From Perognathus longimembris pacificus (lineage: Eukaryota > Chordata > Mammalia > Rodentia > Heteromyidae), in NCBI RefSeq assembly GCF_023159225.1, contig NC_063168.1, positions 58,011,398-58,075,397 on the forward strand: a stretch of DNA of 64,000 nt. Direction: 5' to 3'. The position numbers and the translations under genes are program-made. Below, in pieces: positions 12,801 through 21,898 of this stretch; the stretch's first letter is position 1; every line of letters starts with the position of its first letter. Under the pieces are notes generated by a model. It saw only the letters and a list, made by a program, of their open reading frames with translations, made no database searches and was not told the origin of the DNA.

Positions 12801-15800
12801 ACAGAGACACAATTTAAAACGAAAACATGGCCTTGCCAATCAAAGAGGAACCTTGAAGACATAGCATATATATTTTTAAAGCTTGTCCTTCAATATGTAT
12901 ACACATATACTAAATAGAAGTATAAGTTGCTTCTTTAAAAGATGAAAAACCAGCTAGCCATATCACTAAATGACCCTATAACACTTCTAAAGGCTGAAGC
13001 AAGTGCTCCTGGGTGGCTATGTCAGGGTGCAGCACCTATTCTTGACCCAGGATCATTTAGTTTCTTACAAGGGCTATATGCCCAGCCCTTCCTCTCTTAG
13101 ATTGCAGGGTGCCCCAGAGTAGGGGCTCCCTTATATTCATCTCTGCCCAGAAATTTCCACAGTACATACAGAATTTTGCATATAGCACTGTTCAGAATCA
13201 CTGAGTGAATGGCAAGATTAATCAGTTATTAAACAAATAGAGAACACAGGACAGAGAACACAGGAGGTCTGTCTGTCTTTATGCCCACCCAAAGCCAACT
13301 AAGACCAAGAAAAGGCTCTGAAGCTACTACCACACAAGTCCTGTCTCCCATAGTTGGCCTTACCCACATGTTGGTGGGATTATTTTGCCTTAGCAAAGCT
13401 CCTATTGGCAGCTGTACACAGACCAAAATCAAGATTCGTGTGGTCAGTCCCATGGCTACTGTACACTTAATCCAAGCCTAGTTTTCACCCACCTATCAGT
13501 TTTCTCACCTGGGAAAATCCAGGATGACCAGGATGATAATGATGTAGACAAGTCTCAGGTATATGCTGAGATGTGAGATGTAATGGTTAGAAAAATAAGG
13601 CACAGAAAGGTGAAGTAACTTGGGCTAAGACTAAACCCTAACAGTTTATGATTGAGTCTGATCTTAGCCACTACCCTGTCAACTCTCAAGAATGTGCTTC
13701 CCTCACTTCCCTGGAAGGCAGCACACTGCTGTACATCCGGAGCCTATCTAGAGGTAGGAAGAGGAAAGAAAATTAGATTAGCAGAGGGGAGCCCATAGCC
13801 CCCAGCTATGAACAGATGTGGCTGCCTGTCCTTCCTTCTGTTTCCCTGCTCACCTCTGAGCTGCCTCCAGGCAAGCTTTAGCAAAGCCATCTCCAGGAAT
13901 AGAAAAGGGATTTTCAGGACTTCCTGCAGCCACTTTCTCTGCATTCACATAGATGTCTCATCAGGCTTTTGTTTTTGTTTTTGTTTTCCCCACCAGCATA
14001 TTTTCCAGAACATTCAGAAGAGCTCCAGAGTTCTCTTGACCTCAGATTTGTGGAAGGCCATACAGAACACAGGTAACACAGAGGGGCCTGTGAACCAAGA
14101 AGACTTGGGGTTGTGGGGTGAGTGTTACACCCACATTCCCAGCAGGCTGTAGGCACGTTGTTGAAAAGGGAGGCTGAGCAGTCAGAAGAGGGGAGGGCTG
14201 TGCGACTATGCTGTACCTGTCTACACTGACCTTGGTGTGTCTCCAGGGCTCTGAAATGAGACGTCATCCCCCTGCCTGAGTTCTCCTGGACCTCTCAATT
14301 TGTCCCAGCTGTCTTTTCTCCCCAATACAGCTCTACTAGTGAGAAAATAGCCCTGCATGATTGATAGCCTACCAGGAATGGAGCTCATCTTCTAGATACT
14401 TCTAGCTCAGTGTCTGGGCCATCAGGGTTAAATGCCTATGGGCTGGCTGATGATCTTGCTTCTCTTTCTTCATAGAGGTTTGGGGCTAAATTAAATCAAA
14501 TGGCATCCATTGGCTCCTAGGAGGCAAAGCTTTCAGTCCAGGGATAATGTTAACTGCACCTCAGGACGCATAAATGCTCAGTAGTTCACATCATATCACA
14601 ATCACATTCAAGTTCCATCTTCTAATCATGTCATCTCACTTCGAACTGGGAAGGGCAGGAATCATTACCTCCACAGGAGCAATGGAGAAAATGGGTCACA
14701 CAGAAGTTGTGTGATTAAGGAAAGCCACTTTCCTTAATAAACTGTAAAATCCTATTCTTCAGGTTAACACTGGAAGGAAATGCTCCAAAGTTCTCCCTCC
14801 CAAGGCCCTTGGCTTGAAGGAGGTAAAAATGCAAAACTTTGTGCTTCACTTGAATGTAATTCCTCCCCTTAATTCTTCATGGCAGGAAGCTGTGGTGCTT
14901 AAGCCTGATCTGCACCAGTCTCCTGTCAGGCATGTGCTAGCACAGAAAGCAGAGAGTCCCCTCACTTTTCAGTTTAGGAGACTTGGGGTAGGGGCTGGAG
15001 AGTTTGCATCTCTAACAATGTCCCAGGTGATGCCTCTGCCCCTGGTCTGTTAGTACATCCTGAGAATCACTGATGAGAAAGTTAAAGATAGCACCCTTAA
15101 AAGGAGCTTTCACTAATGACTGTTGAATAAAAAAGAGAGTGAAATAGAAAATAGTTCAAACACAATCCAAAAGCTCCCCGCGAGGACTGGCCTTTCCCCT
15201 AAATGACCAATTTAGAATTAAATCTCCCTTGTCCATGAAGACCAGTCCTGCCCACACTAGCATCTTGAGTGCACAGATCTACTGTTATGCCAAGTCGCAA
15301 GACGACCACCAAGAACACCACTGAGATTCAGACATTCCGAAATGCAAAAGCAAGGCAAGGCTTTATTTAAGCGAGCTGCAACTCGGGCCTCGTCCTACCC
15401 ACCAACACAGCGGAGGTTAGGAGGGAGCCTTGAGCTGTGATTACACAGGGCTTCTAAAGGCAAAGAACAAGGTTACAACAATCAGGTGTTCAAGCAAGCA
15501 AGATTAGGACACAGGTACAAATCTGATTGACTCAGGGTTTGATTCTAAAGTGGGGTTCACATGGTAAAATGGGGTTCACATGGTAAAATGGGGCCTGACT
15601 TCAAAGTCTGGCACTTCACTACAGAGCGTCATGGGTTCAGGGAGGATGGTTGTTTTATAAGATCAGCAGCAAGGAGAGGCCTGGAAGCAAATCCTAGGTG
15701 TGCTGGCAACCCTAGTGCTCTGTCTTGAGGGAGTACCTGATCATTGGGAAGGACAGTATGTTTCCAGAACAGTGTCTTGAGTTGGTCTTTGACTGACCTG

Positions 15801-16585
15801 TAGGTCAGGGTCACTGGGGTTCCATAGCCAACCAGTGAGAGAAGACAGGATCATAAGAGAAATTCTGCTTACCAAACCAGGTGGACTGGTTGCCAAACCA
15901 GGCTGAGTAGCCAAGGGGGTAGAAAGTAGTAAGAAGCCAGGAGATCCCTCTCCACGGGTTTAGGGAGTCTCTTGATGCAGAGGGTCACCTCTAAACCCAG
16001 CCCTCTCCCCACTAAGCAGGCTGTGGCTATAGATTTCCTTACAGGGATTTCCATCAGCTGTGAGCTGCAGGACCTCCTGGCCCTCCGCTATGGTGACAGT
16101 GTGGGCCACATCACCTTCCCCAGCCTGGTCTGCCTCCTGTTACGCCTGGAAATCATGGCAAGTGAGTGTCACCGAGAGCCATTCTGCATATCTTCTTCTT
16201 CTTTGTGTTATTGTTTTCTGTTTGTTTGGTTTTTTTCAGAGCCTTGTGTTGTTTGCCAGACAGGTGCTTTAACACTGAAGGCATGCCTCCAGACTTTTAT
16301 TATTATTTTTTTTAACGAGAGTCCCGCTAGTTTTCCAGGCCAGCCAGGGCCACAATCTGTCCATTTATAATTTCTATGTAGCTGGGATGACAGGCACCAT
16401 TACCACAGTCAGTGTTTTGTTTTTTTATTTGGTTGAAATGGGAGTTCTTGAAACATTTCCCTGAGGGGTGAACTATGATCCTCCCAATCTCAGCCTCCTG
16501 AGTAGCCAGGATTACAAGTGTGAATCACAGTGCCTGCCTCTCATCCTGGACACTTCTTCAGTGACCAAAGAGCACAGGGAAAGAC

Positions 16586-16618
<33 letters not shown>

Positions 16619-18256
16619 TGCTGCCCCAGGCCTGAACAGAAGTATGTTGACTGGCCATCTCCCTGAGGTGCCCTTTCTTCATGACAGCAGGCAAATGAAA
16701 GCTGAAAATAGAGTGGTCAGCAAGGTCTTTATCTTCCCTGATAAACTCCTCTCCCCACATTCCTCTATCAGAGTCTCTCCTTTCCTCCTTACCCTGTCTA
16801 GCTACTCTCTCAGGAACAAGTTTAGTGGTGATCACTCATCTCTTCTCCAGGATGTGGGTATAACTAACACCTACTCTATAGTCATACAGACAAAGATTTT
16901 TGTCTCTGATGAAAGAATTCCATGAGAGACAAATGAATAGGTGGCGGGGAGAAGGCCATCCTTCAAGCTTTAAAAATCCAATGATGGAGGCCAGGGGTTT
17001 AGACAGTTTTTAGTAGCATGGCCTTTGTTTTAAATGAAATCTTACATAAAACCCCAGGCCACAAGGTTGCTTAAAATTACTCTGTAAAGGGTGAGGTAGG
17101 GTGGGTACCCAGAAATACTGGATCCTGGCTTCAAACCCTGCCATGAGTCAGCTTTGCAAACTCCATGCCTCTGGGTGGGACAATGATAAGACTGAAAGAA
17201 TTGAGCCCTGGGAGGATAAATGATAAATGTGAAGCACTCTGTGCCCTGTAGAATTCCCTGGAAGACTGTGGAGGTCTCCAAACTTTTCTCACTAGACAAA
17301 GACAAGTCCACCCATCCCCACTGAATGTGGTGGAATGCAAGATACTGGGAATCCAGAAAGGGACAGGCCAGTATGGTCAAAGCCATCCTGAGGCGGGTTC
17401 AGAGCCATCCCGTGACACAGAGCTTGGCCAGAAAGAGAACAGGATGGAGAACCAGCCAGCCTGTGGATACAACAATGGCTTTAAACAAAGCCACCACACA
17501 GGCTTCTGTCTTCACCTGGGTCCTGACTTGGCCTGCTGTGCTTCTCCTATGTCCATCCAAACCTTTATCTTTCTCCTAGAGGCCTTTCGCAACTTTTCCA
17601 AGGACGGGAAAGGACTCTACCTGACAGAAATGGAGGTAAGCCATCTTCCCATCCCAACAGCAGGCAGAATCCCAAGTCACCTCTCCCCATCAGATGCTAG
17701 GGGAAATTTCTCTCTCTGAGGTTATTGAACAGTTGTCAAAGGCCAGCCTCGCTGCTGGCTCCTACCCTCCTCCCTCCCTCCCCCTACCTCCAATTACTGT
17801 CTTTATATATTGCTGGCTGCCAGGCTGCTTTAGGATCTTGGCAGACAGATTTTATTTTTTTCCAATAGCTTAATAAAGCAGAGGATTATGTGGGAGTCAT
17901 AAATCCAACAGGGAGCTGAAGAACAGCCCGCTGAGTTCACTGTATAGTCAACTCATTCCCCCTGAATTTTAGAGCCACCCAACCAGCCAACTGGTTGACC
18001 CCAGGTATACCTCTCACTGCCTGGCTATTTAATGAATAGCAGAAGATGTATATGAGACAAGAGGTTAAGACCTCTTGCTTGCGAGGAATTCACTGAAAAG
18101 GGGTGATGAAACTAAATAGTTATCTGCTAAGGGAAGAGGATGGTGTGTTCCTTACGCCTCATTAAGGAGTTGGTTGCAATAATGGTGTTTATTTCTAGTG
18201 GATGAACCTGGCCATGTACAACTAAGCCAAGGAGTACATCAGATCCCAGGGACCAG
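5802..18256 (+). CDS. CAPN13: CAPN13 (calpain-13), 3' part: ten exons to the stop codon
   Basis: Calpains are intracellular, calcium-regulated cysteine proteases; calpain-13 is one of the least characterised. Exons at 5802-6004, 6973-7009, 7347-7400, 10233-10290, 10390-10448, 11948-12016, 13997-14072, 16033-16161, 17580-17635 and 18199-18256 join in frame into about 255 residues ending [12 protein letters not shown]. Residues 1-68 are the end of the C2-like domain ([25 protein letters not shown]), 69-98 a linker ([12 protein letters not shown]), and 99-255 the penta-EF-hand domain. Blocks such as [38 protein letters not shown] and the end MYN match human CAPN13 as I recall it. The catalytic core and the 5' exons are upstream. 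All introns are GT-AG and no stop interrupts the frame, so it appears intact. CAPN14 was considered and fits less well. Confidence 0.95.
6005..6972 (+). other. CAPN13 intron, 968 nt
   Basis: Starts with a ten-G run at 6014-6023. At 6195-6208 a CTAGATGGCGC core resembles a forward CTCF or YY1 site. A GGGGGGTGGGGGG stretch lies near 6713-6726. No repeat was recognised with confidence. Confidence 0.7.
6973..7009 (+). CDS. CAPN13: CAPN13 short exon (37 nt): linker after C2-like domain
   Basis: The acceptor TTGATTTTCTAG and donor AAG|GTAGGT bound a 37-nt exon. With the split Arg it reads [13 protein letters not shown], which corresponds to the human RHLSSHFNLRMK segment between the C2-like and EF-hand domains. 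The exon ends in phase 0. It is too short to stand out as an ORF and was found by following frame and splice sites. Confidence 0.88.
7347..7400 (+). CDS. CAPN13: CAPN13 exon (54 nt): linker to PEF domain
   Basis: The acceptor TTTCAATCCAG and donor CAG|GTAAAG bound 18 complete codons, [18 protein letters not shown]. Human CAPN13 has GSPSEHGSQQSIFNRYAQ at this point. The exon is symmetrical (phase 0-0), so skipping it would remove 18 residues without a frameshift. Confidence 0.9.
7401..10232 (+). other. CAPN13 intron, 2.8 kb
   Basis: Mostly unique sequence with a long (CA)n repeat at 9789-9840. The longest ORF inside (9084-9587) resembles no protein I know and has no splice-site or codon signature of an exon. 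Confidence 0.7.
9789..9840. repeat. (CA)26 microsatellite
   Basis: Fifty-two bases of perfect AC/CA dinucleotide in a CAPN13 intron; likely polymorphic. Confidence 0.98.
10233..10290 (+). CDS. CAPN13: CAPN13 exon: first EF-hand region of PEF domain
   Basis: Encodes [19 protein letters not shown] plus the first base of a Gly codon. This is the opening helix of the penta-EF-hand domain. The acceptor is TTGTTTGGACCAG and the donor ACAG|GTACCA is weak after +3. The following intron is only 99 nt and is discussed in the findings. Confidence 0.95.
10390..10448 (+). CDS. CAPN13: CAPN13 exon: PEF domain, EF1/EF2 helix
   Basis: After the acceptor TCTCTCCTCAG it reads (G)[19 protein letters not shown], matching human [20 protein letters not shown]. 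The donor GAT|GTATCC departs from consensus at +4 and +5. The final Asp is the first residue of the next EF-hand loop, so that loop is split by an intron. Confidence 0.94.
10449..11947 (+). other. CAPN13 intron, 1.5 kb
   Basis: Contains a TATG/TG-rich alternating purine-pyrimidine tract at about 10633-10686; otherwise unique sequence with no recognised gene or repeat. Confidence 0.65.
10633..10686. repeat. TATG/TG-rich simple repeat
   Basis: An almost continuous alternation of purine and pyrimidine built of TATG, TG and CG steps, in the CAPN13 intron. Confidence 0.9.
11948..12016 (+). CDS. CAPN13: CAPN13 exon: EF2 loop and following helix
   Basis: Twenty-three complete codons encode [12 protein letters not shown] followed by [11 protein letters not shown]. 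With the Asp of the previous exon the 12-residue loop is [12 protein letters not shown]. It keeps Gly at position 6, a hydrophobic residue at 8 and Glu at 12, but has Lys at position 3 where a metal ligand is usual. The acceptor is TTCTCACCCAG and the donor CAG|GTACAG. Confidence 0.95.
12017..13996 (+). other. CAPN13 intron, 2.0 kb
   Basis: Unique sequence apart from a (GTTTTT)n stretch at about 13971-13987 that forms the polypyrimidine tract before the next exon. Weak MIR-like similarity near 12030-12110 is too diverged to call. Confidence 0.6.
13997..14072 (+). CDS. CAPN13: CAPN13 exon: degenerate EF3
   Basis: Encodes [14 protein letters not shown] then [11 protein letters not shown], the counterpart of human HVFQKVQTSPGVLL and SSDLWKAIENT. 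The loop ([12 protein letters not shown]) lacks the acidic ligands and the central Gly of a calcium-binding EF hand. The acceptor is TTTTCCCCACCAG and the donor ACAG|GTAACA. The final Asp codon is split (G|AT). Confidence 0.94.
14925..15075 (+). mobile_element. MER5A-like DNA transposon fragment
   Basis: The string of motifs 'gagagtttgcatctctaaca', 'tcccaggtgatgcc', 'cccctggtctg' and 'tgagaatcactga' follows the MER5A (hAT-Charlie) consensus in order. It is non-autonomous and ancient in placental mammals. Edges are approximate. Confidence 0.75.
15288..15620 (-). mobile_element. ERV LTR (class II-like), antisense in CAPN13 intron
   Basis: Begins near TGTTATGCCAAGTCGC with CpG-bearing sequence. 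Reading the minus strand, AATAAA lies at 15362-15367, about 75 nt from the presumed LTR 3' end, the usual R/U5 arrangement. Two perfect 19-bp tandem units (15551-15569, 15570-15588) lie in the presumed U3. The right boundary is not resolved and could reach about 15860. I found no clear target duplication and no internal viral genes. Confidence 0.65.
16033..16161 (+). CDS. CAPN13: CAPN13 exon: EF4 region
   Basis: After the acceptor GGCTATAG the exon reads (D)[20 protein letters not shown] and then [22 protein letters not shown], with one base of the next Lys codon before the strong donor A|GTGAGT. Human has DFLRGIFISRELLHL... and SVGRVSFPSLVC at the same positions. There is no canonical calcium loop. 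Confidence 0.95.
16296..16540 (-). repeat. Two antisense B1-like SINE remnants
   Basis: Each half ends in the reverse-complement B1/Alu signature: 'tagctgggatgacaggcacc' near 16380-16400, and 'cagcctcctgagtagccagg' followed by 'attacaagtgtgaatcac' near 16490-16530. They derive from 7SL RNA and are diverged. Confidence 0.7.
16587..16615. repeat. (GA)n microsatellite
   Basis: About 14 AG units directly after the antisense B1 remnant. Confidence 0.95.
17580..17635 (+). CDS. CAPN13: CAPN13 exon: EF5 (pairing hand)
   Basis: The acceptor CTTTCTCCTAG and donor GAG|GTAAGC bound (K)[18 protein letters not shown], almost identical to human [19 protein letters not shown]. In other calpains the fifth EF hand makes the large/small-subunit interface rather than binding calcium. 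The first loop position here is Ser instead of Asp. Confidence 0.95.
17636..18198 (+). other. Last CAPN13 coding-region intron, 563 nt
   Basis: Unique sequence; a CCTCCCTCCCTCCCC stretch at about 17766-17783. Nothing else recognised. Confidence 0.7.
18199..18256 (+). CDS. CAPN13: CAPN13 last coding exon with stop and start of 3' UTR
   Basis: After the acceptor TTTATTTCTAG the exon reads WMNLAMYN and TAA at 18223-18225; human ends WMSLVMYN. A near-perfect splice donor, CCAG|GTAAGA, follows only 31 nt after the stop. This suggests that part of the 3' UTR is on a further exon, and such a junction is too close to the stop to trigger nonsense-mediated decay. The exon end at 18256 is inferred; the coding part ends at 18225. 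Confidence 0.9.
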
Positions 18257-18924
18257 GTAAGACATAGGGCCTTCTGGGATTCTTTCCTCATCTAGTGAGC
18301 ATTTCCCCTGGTCCCCTAAGAACTAACTGTACCTAAGACTCCCTGGGAACAGCTGCCTTAGGGAATTCAGAAAGCTTATATCATCTATGAAGCAGGCACG
18401 GTTGCTCAAAGACCCAGAGATTCCAGGCCATTGCTTCAGATTGCCTCCAGGCCATGTAGAATTATGAGAAGTCATGAAGAGTATGGATGAAAAGTTATGA
18501 ATGCAGAATTTAGAACTCTTGAAAATTCCAAAGAGTAAAGGTGATCACTCAGCACAGGCAAGGAAACAGTAGGGAGCAATAGAAACTGCCAGGCCTTGGG
18601 TCAAGAAGAATTGGGTTGAGCCCTAATTCTACCATTACCTCACTATGTAGCTTTGGTCAGAGTGTGGTCATCTGTAGGCATCAACATGTTTATCTCTAGC
18701 ACGAGTGTGCTGATGAATGAATACCTACATTTCCTCTTATGCAATGGTCCCTAGCATTACAGAGAGTATAGAGTTACCTAACCCCACCCTATATAGTAGA
18801 ATTACTGGCCATAGGTTCTAGAATCAAAGACTGATTACCTTGATGGTTTATGTTCTGAATTTTTGAACATGTTCATGTGCGATGTTGCCTATCTTGTGGT
18901 AACAATCCACCTCCCTAGAACATT
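18257..18924 (+). other. CAPN13 3' UTR or terminal intron
   Basis: Begins with the donor GTAAGA after the last coding exon. MIR-like similarity around 18600-18720 (splice of 'cctcactatgtagctttggt'). No AATAAA appears before 19920, so the true mRNA end is not fixed. Confidence 0.5.
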
Positions 18925-18940
18925 CTACCCATCATTCTAT

Positions 18941-19146
18941 TTTTTTTTTTTTTGGCCAGTCCTGGGCCGTGAACTCAGGGCCTAAGCACTGTCCCTGGCT
19001 TCTTTTTTGCTCAAGGCTAGCACTCTGCCACTTGAGCCACAGCGCCACTTCTGGCCATTTTCTGTATATGTGGTGCTGAGGAATCGAACCCAGGGCCTCA
19101 TGTATACGAGGCAAGCACTCTTGCCACTAGGCCATATTCCCAGCCC
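18941..19146 (-). repeat. IDL-Geo-type dimeric SINE, antisense, with target duplication
   Basis: A poly(T) run is followed by the reverse complement of the right and left monomers, ending CCAGCCC. It is flanked by ctacccaTcattctat (18925-18940) and ctacccaAcattctat (19147-19162), a 16-bp target duplication with one mismatch. This is a complete L1-mobilised copy. Confidence 0.93.
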
Positions 19147-19903
19147 CTACCCAACATTCTATATCAACTCTATCCCCTGGACCATTGCAGAGGAACAAAA
19201 CCTAGACATGCTAAGTCTTCACGTTCTTGAGGATATCTTTGTTGCTTCACCCAGTGCCTGTCTTTTTCAGTGATCCTTGTTGGTATCCATCTGGAACCTC
19301 CTGGTGGCCAGATTCTCCATGTGTCCAAAAGGTCCCTTTGAGATGTGAAGTTGTCCAGGCCACAGTCTTGAGAGCAATATATCCAACTCCACTATATCTG
19401 TAAACGCTGTTTATTGAATCTACCAATCATGAATGTACCTTAAAATCAGGAGTCAGGCACTCTCCAGGGGAATATTATTTTGACATAAACATTTCCTGAT
19501 GAACATTTGGTGCTTCCTAATGATCGCAAACGAACAAACACTGCAGCAATCATTGTCAATTTGACTCAACTCTATTTTCTTGAATTCCCTTCTCACTCCT
19601 TCTTAAAAAAACAAATCCCTTCCAATTTTATTGTACCACCTGCAATCTGCATGATTTTTAATACCAAGAATGATTCCCTAATTGTGCCTTAAAGCTAATT
19701 TGGCACACAGAGCCTAAATTCTTGGACTTTCAAAGTAACTGATTTCTTTCTTGTAATCTTTTGTCTGTCTAGGCTCCCAATTCCCTCTTAACTATTCTAC
19801 CCTTCTTGTTTTTGAAGATGATATGAGAAGAAAGTGGGCTAACTTTCTGATTTTTTTTTAGATGTGCCTAATTTTTTGGTGTAACTAAAGATTTTGTTTG
19901 TGT

Positions 19904-19959
19904 AATGCATGATTAAGACAATAAAATTTTTTTCTAGTTTAAAAAAAAATGCATGACTA
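19904..19959 (+). repeat. Very short retroposed fragment with target duplication
   Basis: A 32-nt insert (19916-19947) with AATAAA and a short A tail lies between aatgcatgaTta (19904-19915) and aatgcatgaCta (19948-19959). Confidence 0.5.
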
Positions 19960-20579
19960 TGTGGATTTCAGTCTCTTTCATTGATGCCTATTATCAACCG
20001 TAACAATACTCCCTGGCCTCCTCATTAAACATCTTGATGCCTGCCACTTAACATCCCCTAATAAGATGATAAGCATGTTTATTCACTCTTCGCTGGAGTT
20101 GTGTTGCAGGGCAGGAGGTAGGAGTAAGTTCTGCCTCCAAATCTACAAATCCACCTGCATTGGTAACCACCTCCCTGCTTCCTCCTGTTCTGTTGAAGGA
20201 CATGTCCCTGTGAGGGTGTTCTATGTCTCATTACCATCCACCTTTGCAAGGGCCCGATTGAATGAATTCTCTCCTCTGTCTTCTGAATACTAAACCCCTC
20301 TCTGGAGTGTTCCAATTCCCATTCAAACATGTGTATCTTTTCAATTTCTTTCACCTCATATTCTCTTCTAGCTACAACTGCTTCTCTTTTCTCTCACTAG
20401 AGCCAAACTTGACATAAGAGCTAATTGTCTCCACATTCTAACCTTCCACTCACCCCTGAAAGTACTTCAATTTGGATCTCTTAGACATTATCTCTCTGAA
20501 TTTTTCACTGGCTCCTTATTTGACTCTTGCATCCATTCATATCCCTCAAATCAATTTCTTGCCACTCGAGTGTGCTTTT

Positions 20580-20850
20580 AAAAATTCAGATCCATTCACT
20601 TAATTCTCCAAGTTCAAACCCTTCAATGTCTTCCTGTTCCTACACATGTGGATGCCCAGATCCTCCATCACCTGGGCCGGGCCTTCCTGTCTAGGCACAC
20701 CTGTATTCCTATTCTTCTCTCTCCACACCAGTCTCCATTTCTTCCTTTCTATTTCTATGTTTTGCCAGCCTCTGGTCTTTGCCTCGCTGCCAACTCTGCT
20801 CTCCACATTAATCTCTGGAATCCTGATGCTTTACTTTTCACCTGATGAGG
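20580..20850. repeat. L2-like (CR1-clade LINE) fragment
   Basis: Phrases such as 'cttcaatgtcttcctgttcc', 'ctgggccgggccttcct' and 'ctctggtctttgcctcgctg' parallel the common L2 3' region ('cctggaatgc' in place of 'tctggaatcctg'). Old and diverged; orientation not assigned. Confidence 0.4.
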
Positions 20851-20915
20851 CCCCAAGTTACTTCCTTACACATTGTCTTCCACAACCATAACTTTCAAGG
20901 TATTTGTTTGTGTGT

Positions 20916-21133
20916 ATGCTGCTGGGAACTCTGGGCCTTTCACTCTTGCTGGCTATTCCTGCTCAAGGCAGCACTCTACCACCTGAGCTATACCTCCACT
21001 TCCAGCTTTTTGCTTGCTAATGGGAGATAAGAGTCTCATGGACTGTTTTGCCCAGGCTGTCTTCAAACCACGATTCTCAGATCTCAACTTCCTGAGAAAC
21101 TAGGATTATAAGAATAAACCACCAGCACTCAGC
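20916..21133 (-). repeat. B1-dID hybrid SINE, antisense
   Basis: Reverse-complement dID half ('ctctaccacctgagctatac', 'ctccacttccagc') followed by the reverse-complement B1 half ending 'caccagcactcagc'. Confidence 0.8.
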
Positions 21134-21177
21134 TTCACATTTTTTTCGTGATGCCCATCCTTCCCTTTCTTTGTATC

Positions 21178-21215
21178 TGTGTATGTGTGCGCATGCGCAT
21201 GTGCACATACACGCA
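21178..21215. repeat. 38-nt alternating purine-pyrimidine tract
   Basis: Every step from 21178 to 21215 alternates, and the core TGCGCATGCGCA is a perfect palindrome. It lies between two antisense B1-dID copies. Confidence 0.9.
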
Positions 21216-21219
21216 AGCG

Positions 21220-21434
21220 TTAGTCCTGAGGCTTGAACTCAGGGCTTGGGTGCTGTTCCTGTGCTTTTTTGCTCAAATCTAGTGCTCTACTACTTGAGCC
21301 AGAGCTCCACTTCTGGATTTTTTGATGAATAATTGAAGATAAGAGTCTTATGGGAGTTCTTGCCCAGGCTGGCTTTGAAGTATGATCCTCAGATCTCAGC
21401 CTCCTGAGCAGCTAGGATGATAGGCACACCCAGC
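21220..21434 (-). repeat. B1-dID hybrid SINE, antisense
   Basis: The reverse-complement dID half ('ctctactacttgagccagag', 'ctccacttctgga') joins a reverse-complement B1 half ('cagcctcctgagcagctagg', 'caggctggct'). Confidence 0.85.
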
Positions 21435-21898
21435 TTTCTTCCCTTTATTTTTGAGATACAATTAACATATCATGAAGTTTGTCCATTCAAAGTATAGAAT
21501 TAAATGGTTGCTAGTAGTCACAGGGCTGCACAAACATTGCCACAATATAATTTTAAGACATTTCATCACCATTAGGAAAGCAAACCCCGGTGTCTATGTA
21601 GCAGCCATTCCCCAAATTGCTTGCCATCCTCTATTCCTAGCCAGCTATGAATCTGTTTTCTGAATCTGTCATTTTGCCTACTGTGGACATTTCTTATCAA
21701 TAGCATCATGTGATTCTTTGTGGATTTTTCACTTTATGTTTTCATGTGTTGCAATGTTCAAGTATGTGTTAATATTTCATTTCTTTTCACTGCCAAGGGA
21801 TATTTTACTGTTTTGATACCATATTTTATTCAACATTTTTAGCTGATAGACATTGAAGTCGTTTCTATTTTTTAACCATTGTTAATAATTCTGCTATG

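Larger units (their letters stand above)
14073..16032 (+). other. CAPN13 intron, 2.0 kb, with MER5A and LTR
   Basis: Holds an old MER5A-like DNA transposon fragment and an antisense ERV LTR; the rest (14073-14890) looks unique. Confidence 0.65.
16162..17579 (+). other. CAPN13 intron, 1.4 kb
   Basis: Contains antisense B1-type SINE sequence at 16296-16540 and a (GA)n tract at 16587-16615; the remainder is unique. Confidence 0.65.
19163..20915. other. Intergenic sequence downstream of CAPN13
   Basis: Holds a tiny retroposed fragment at 19916-19947 containing the first AATAAA after the CAPN13 stop (19920-19925), and L2-like text at about 20580-20850. No gene recognised. Confidence 0.6.

Noticed and set aside
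5802..18256. Assignment to CAPN14, the neighbouring paralogue
   Set aside because: The PEF-domain exons match what I recall of human CAPN13 nearly residue for residue, including the MYN end.
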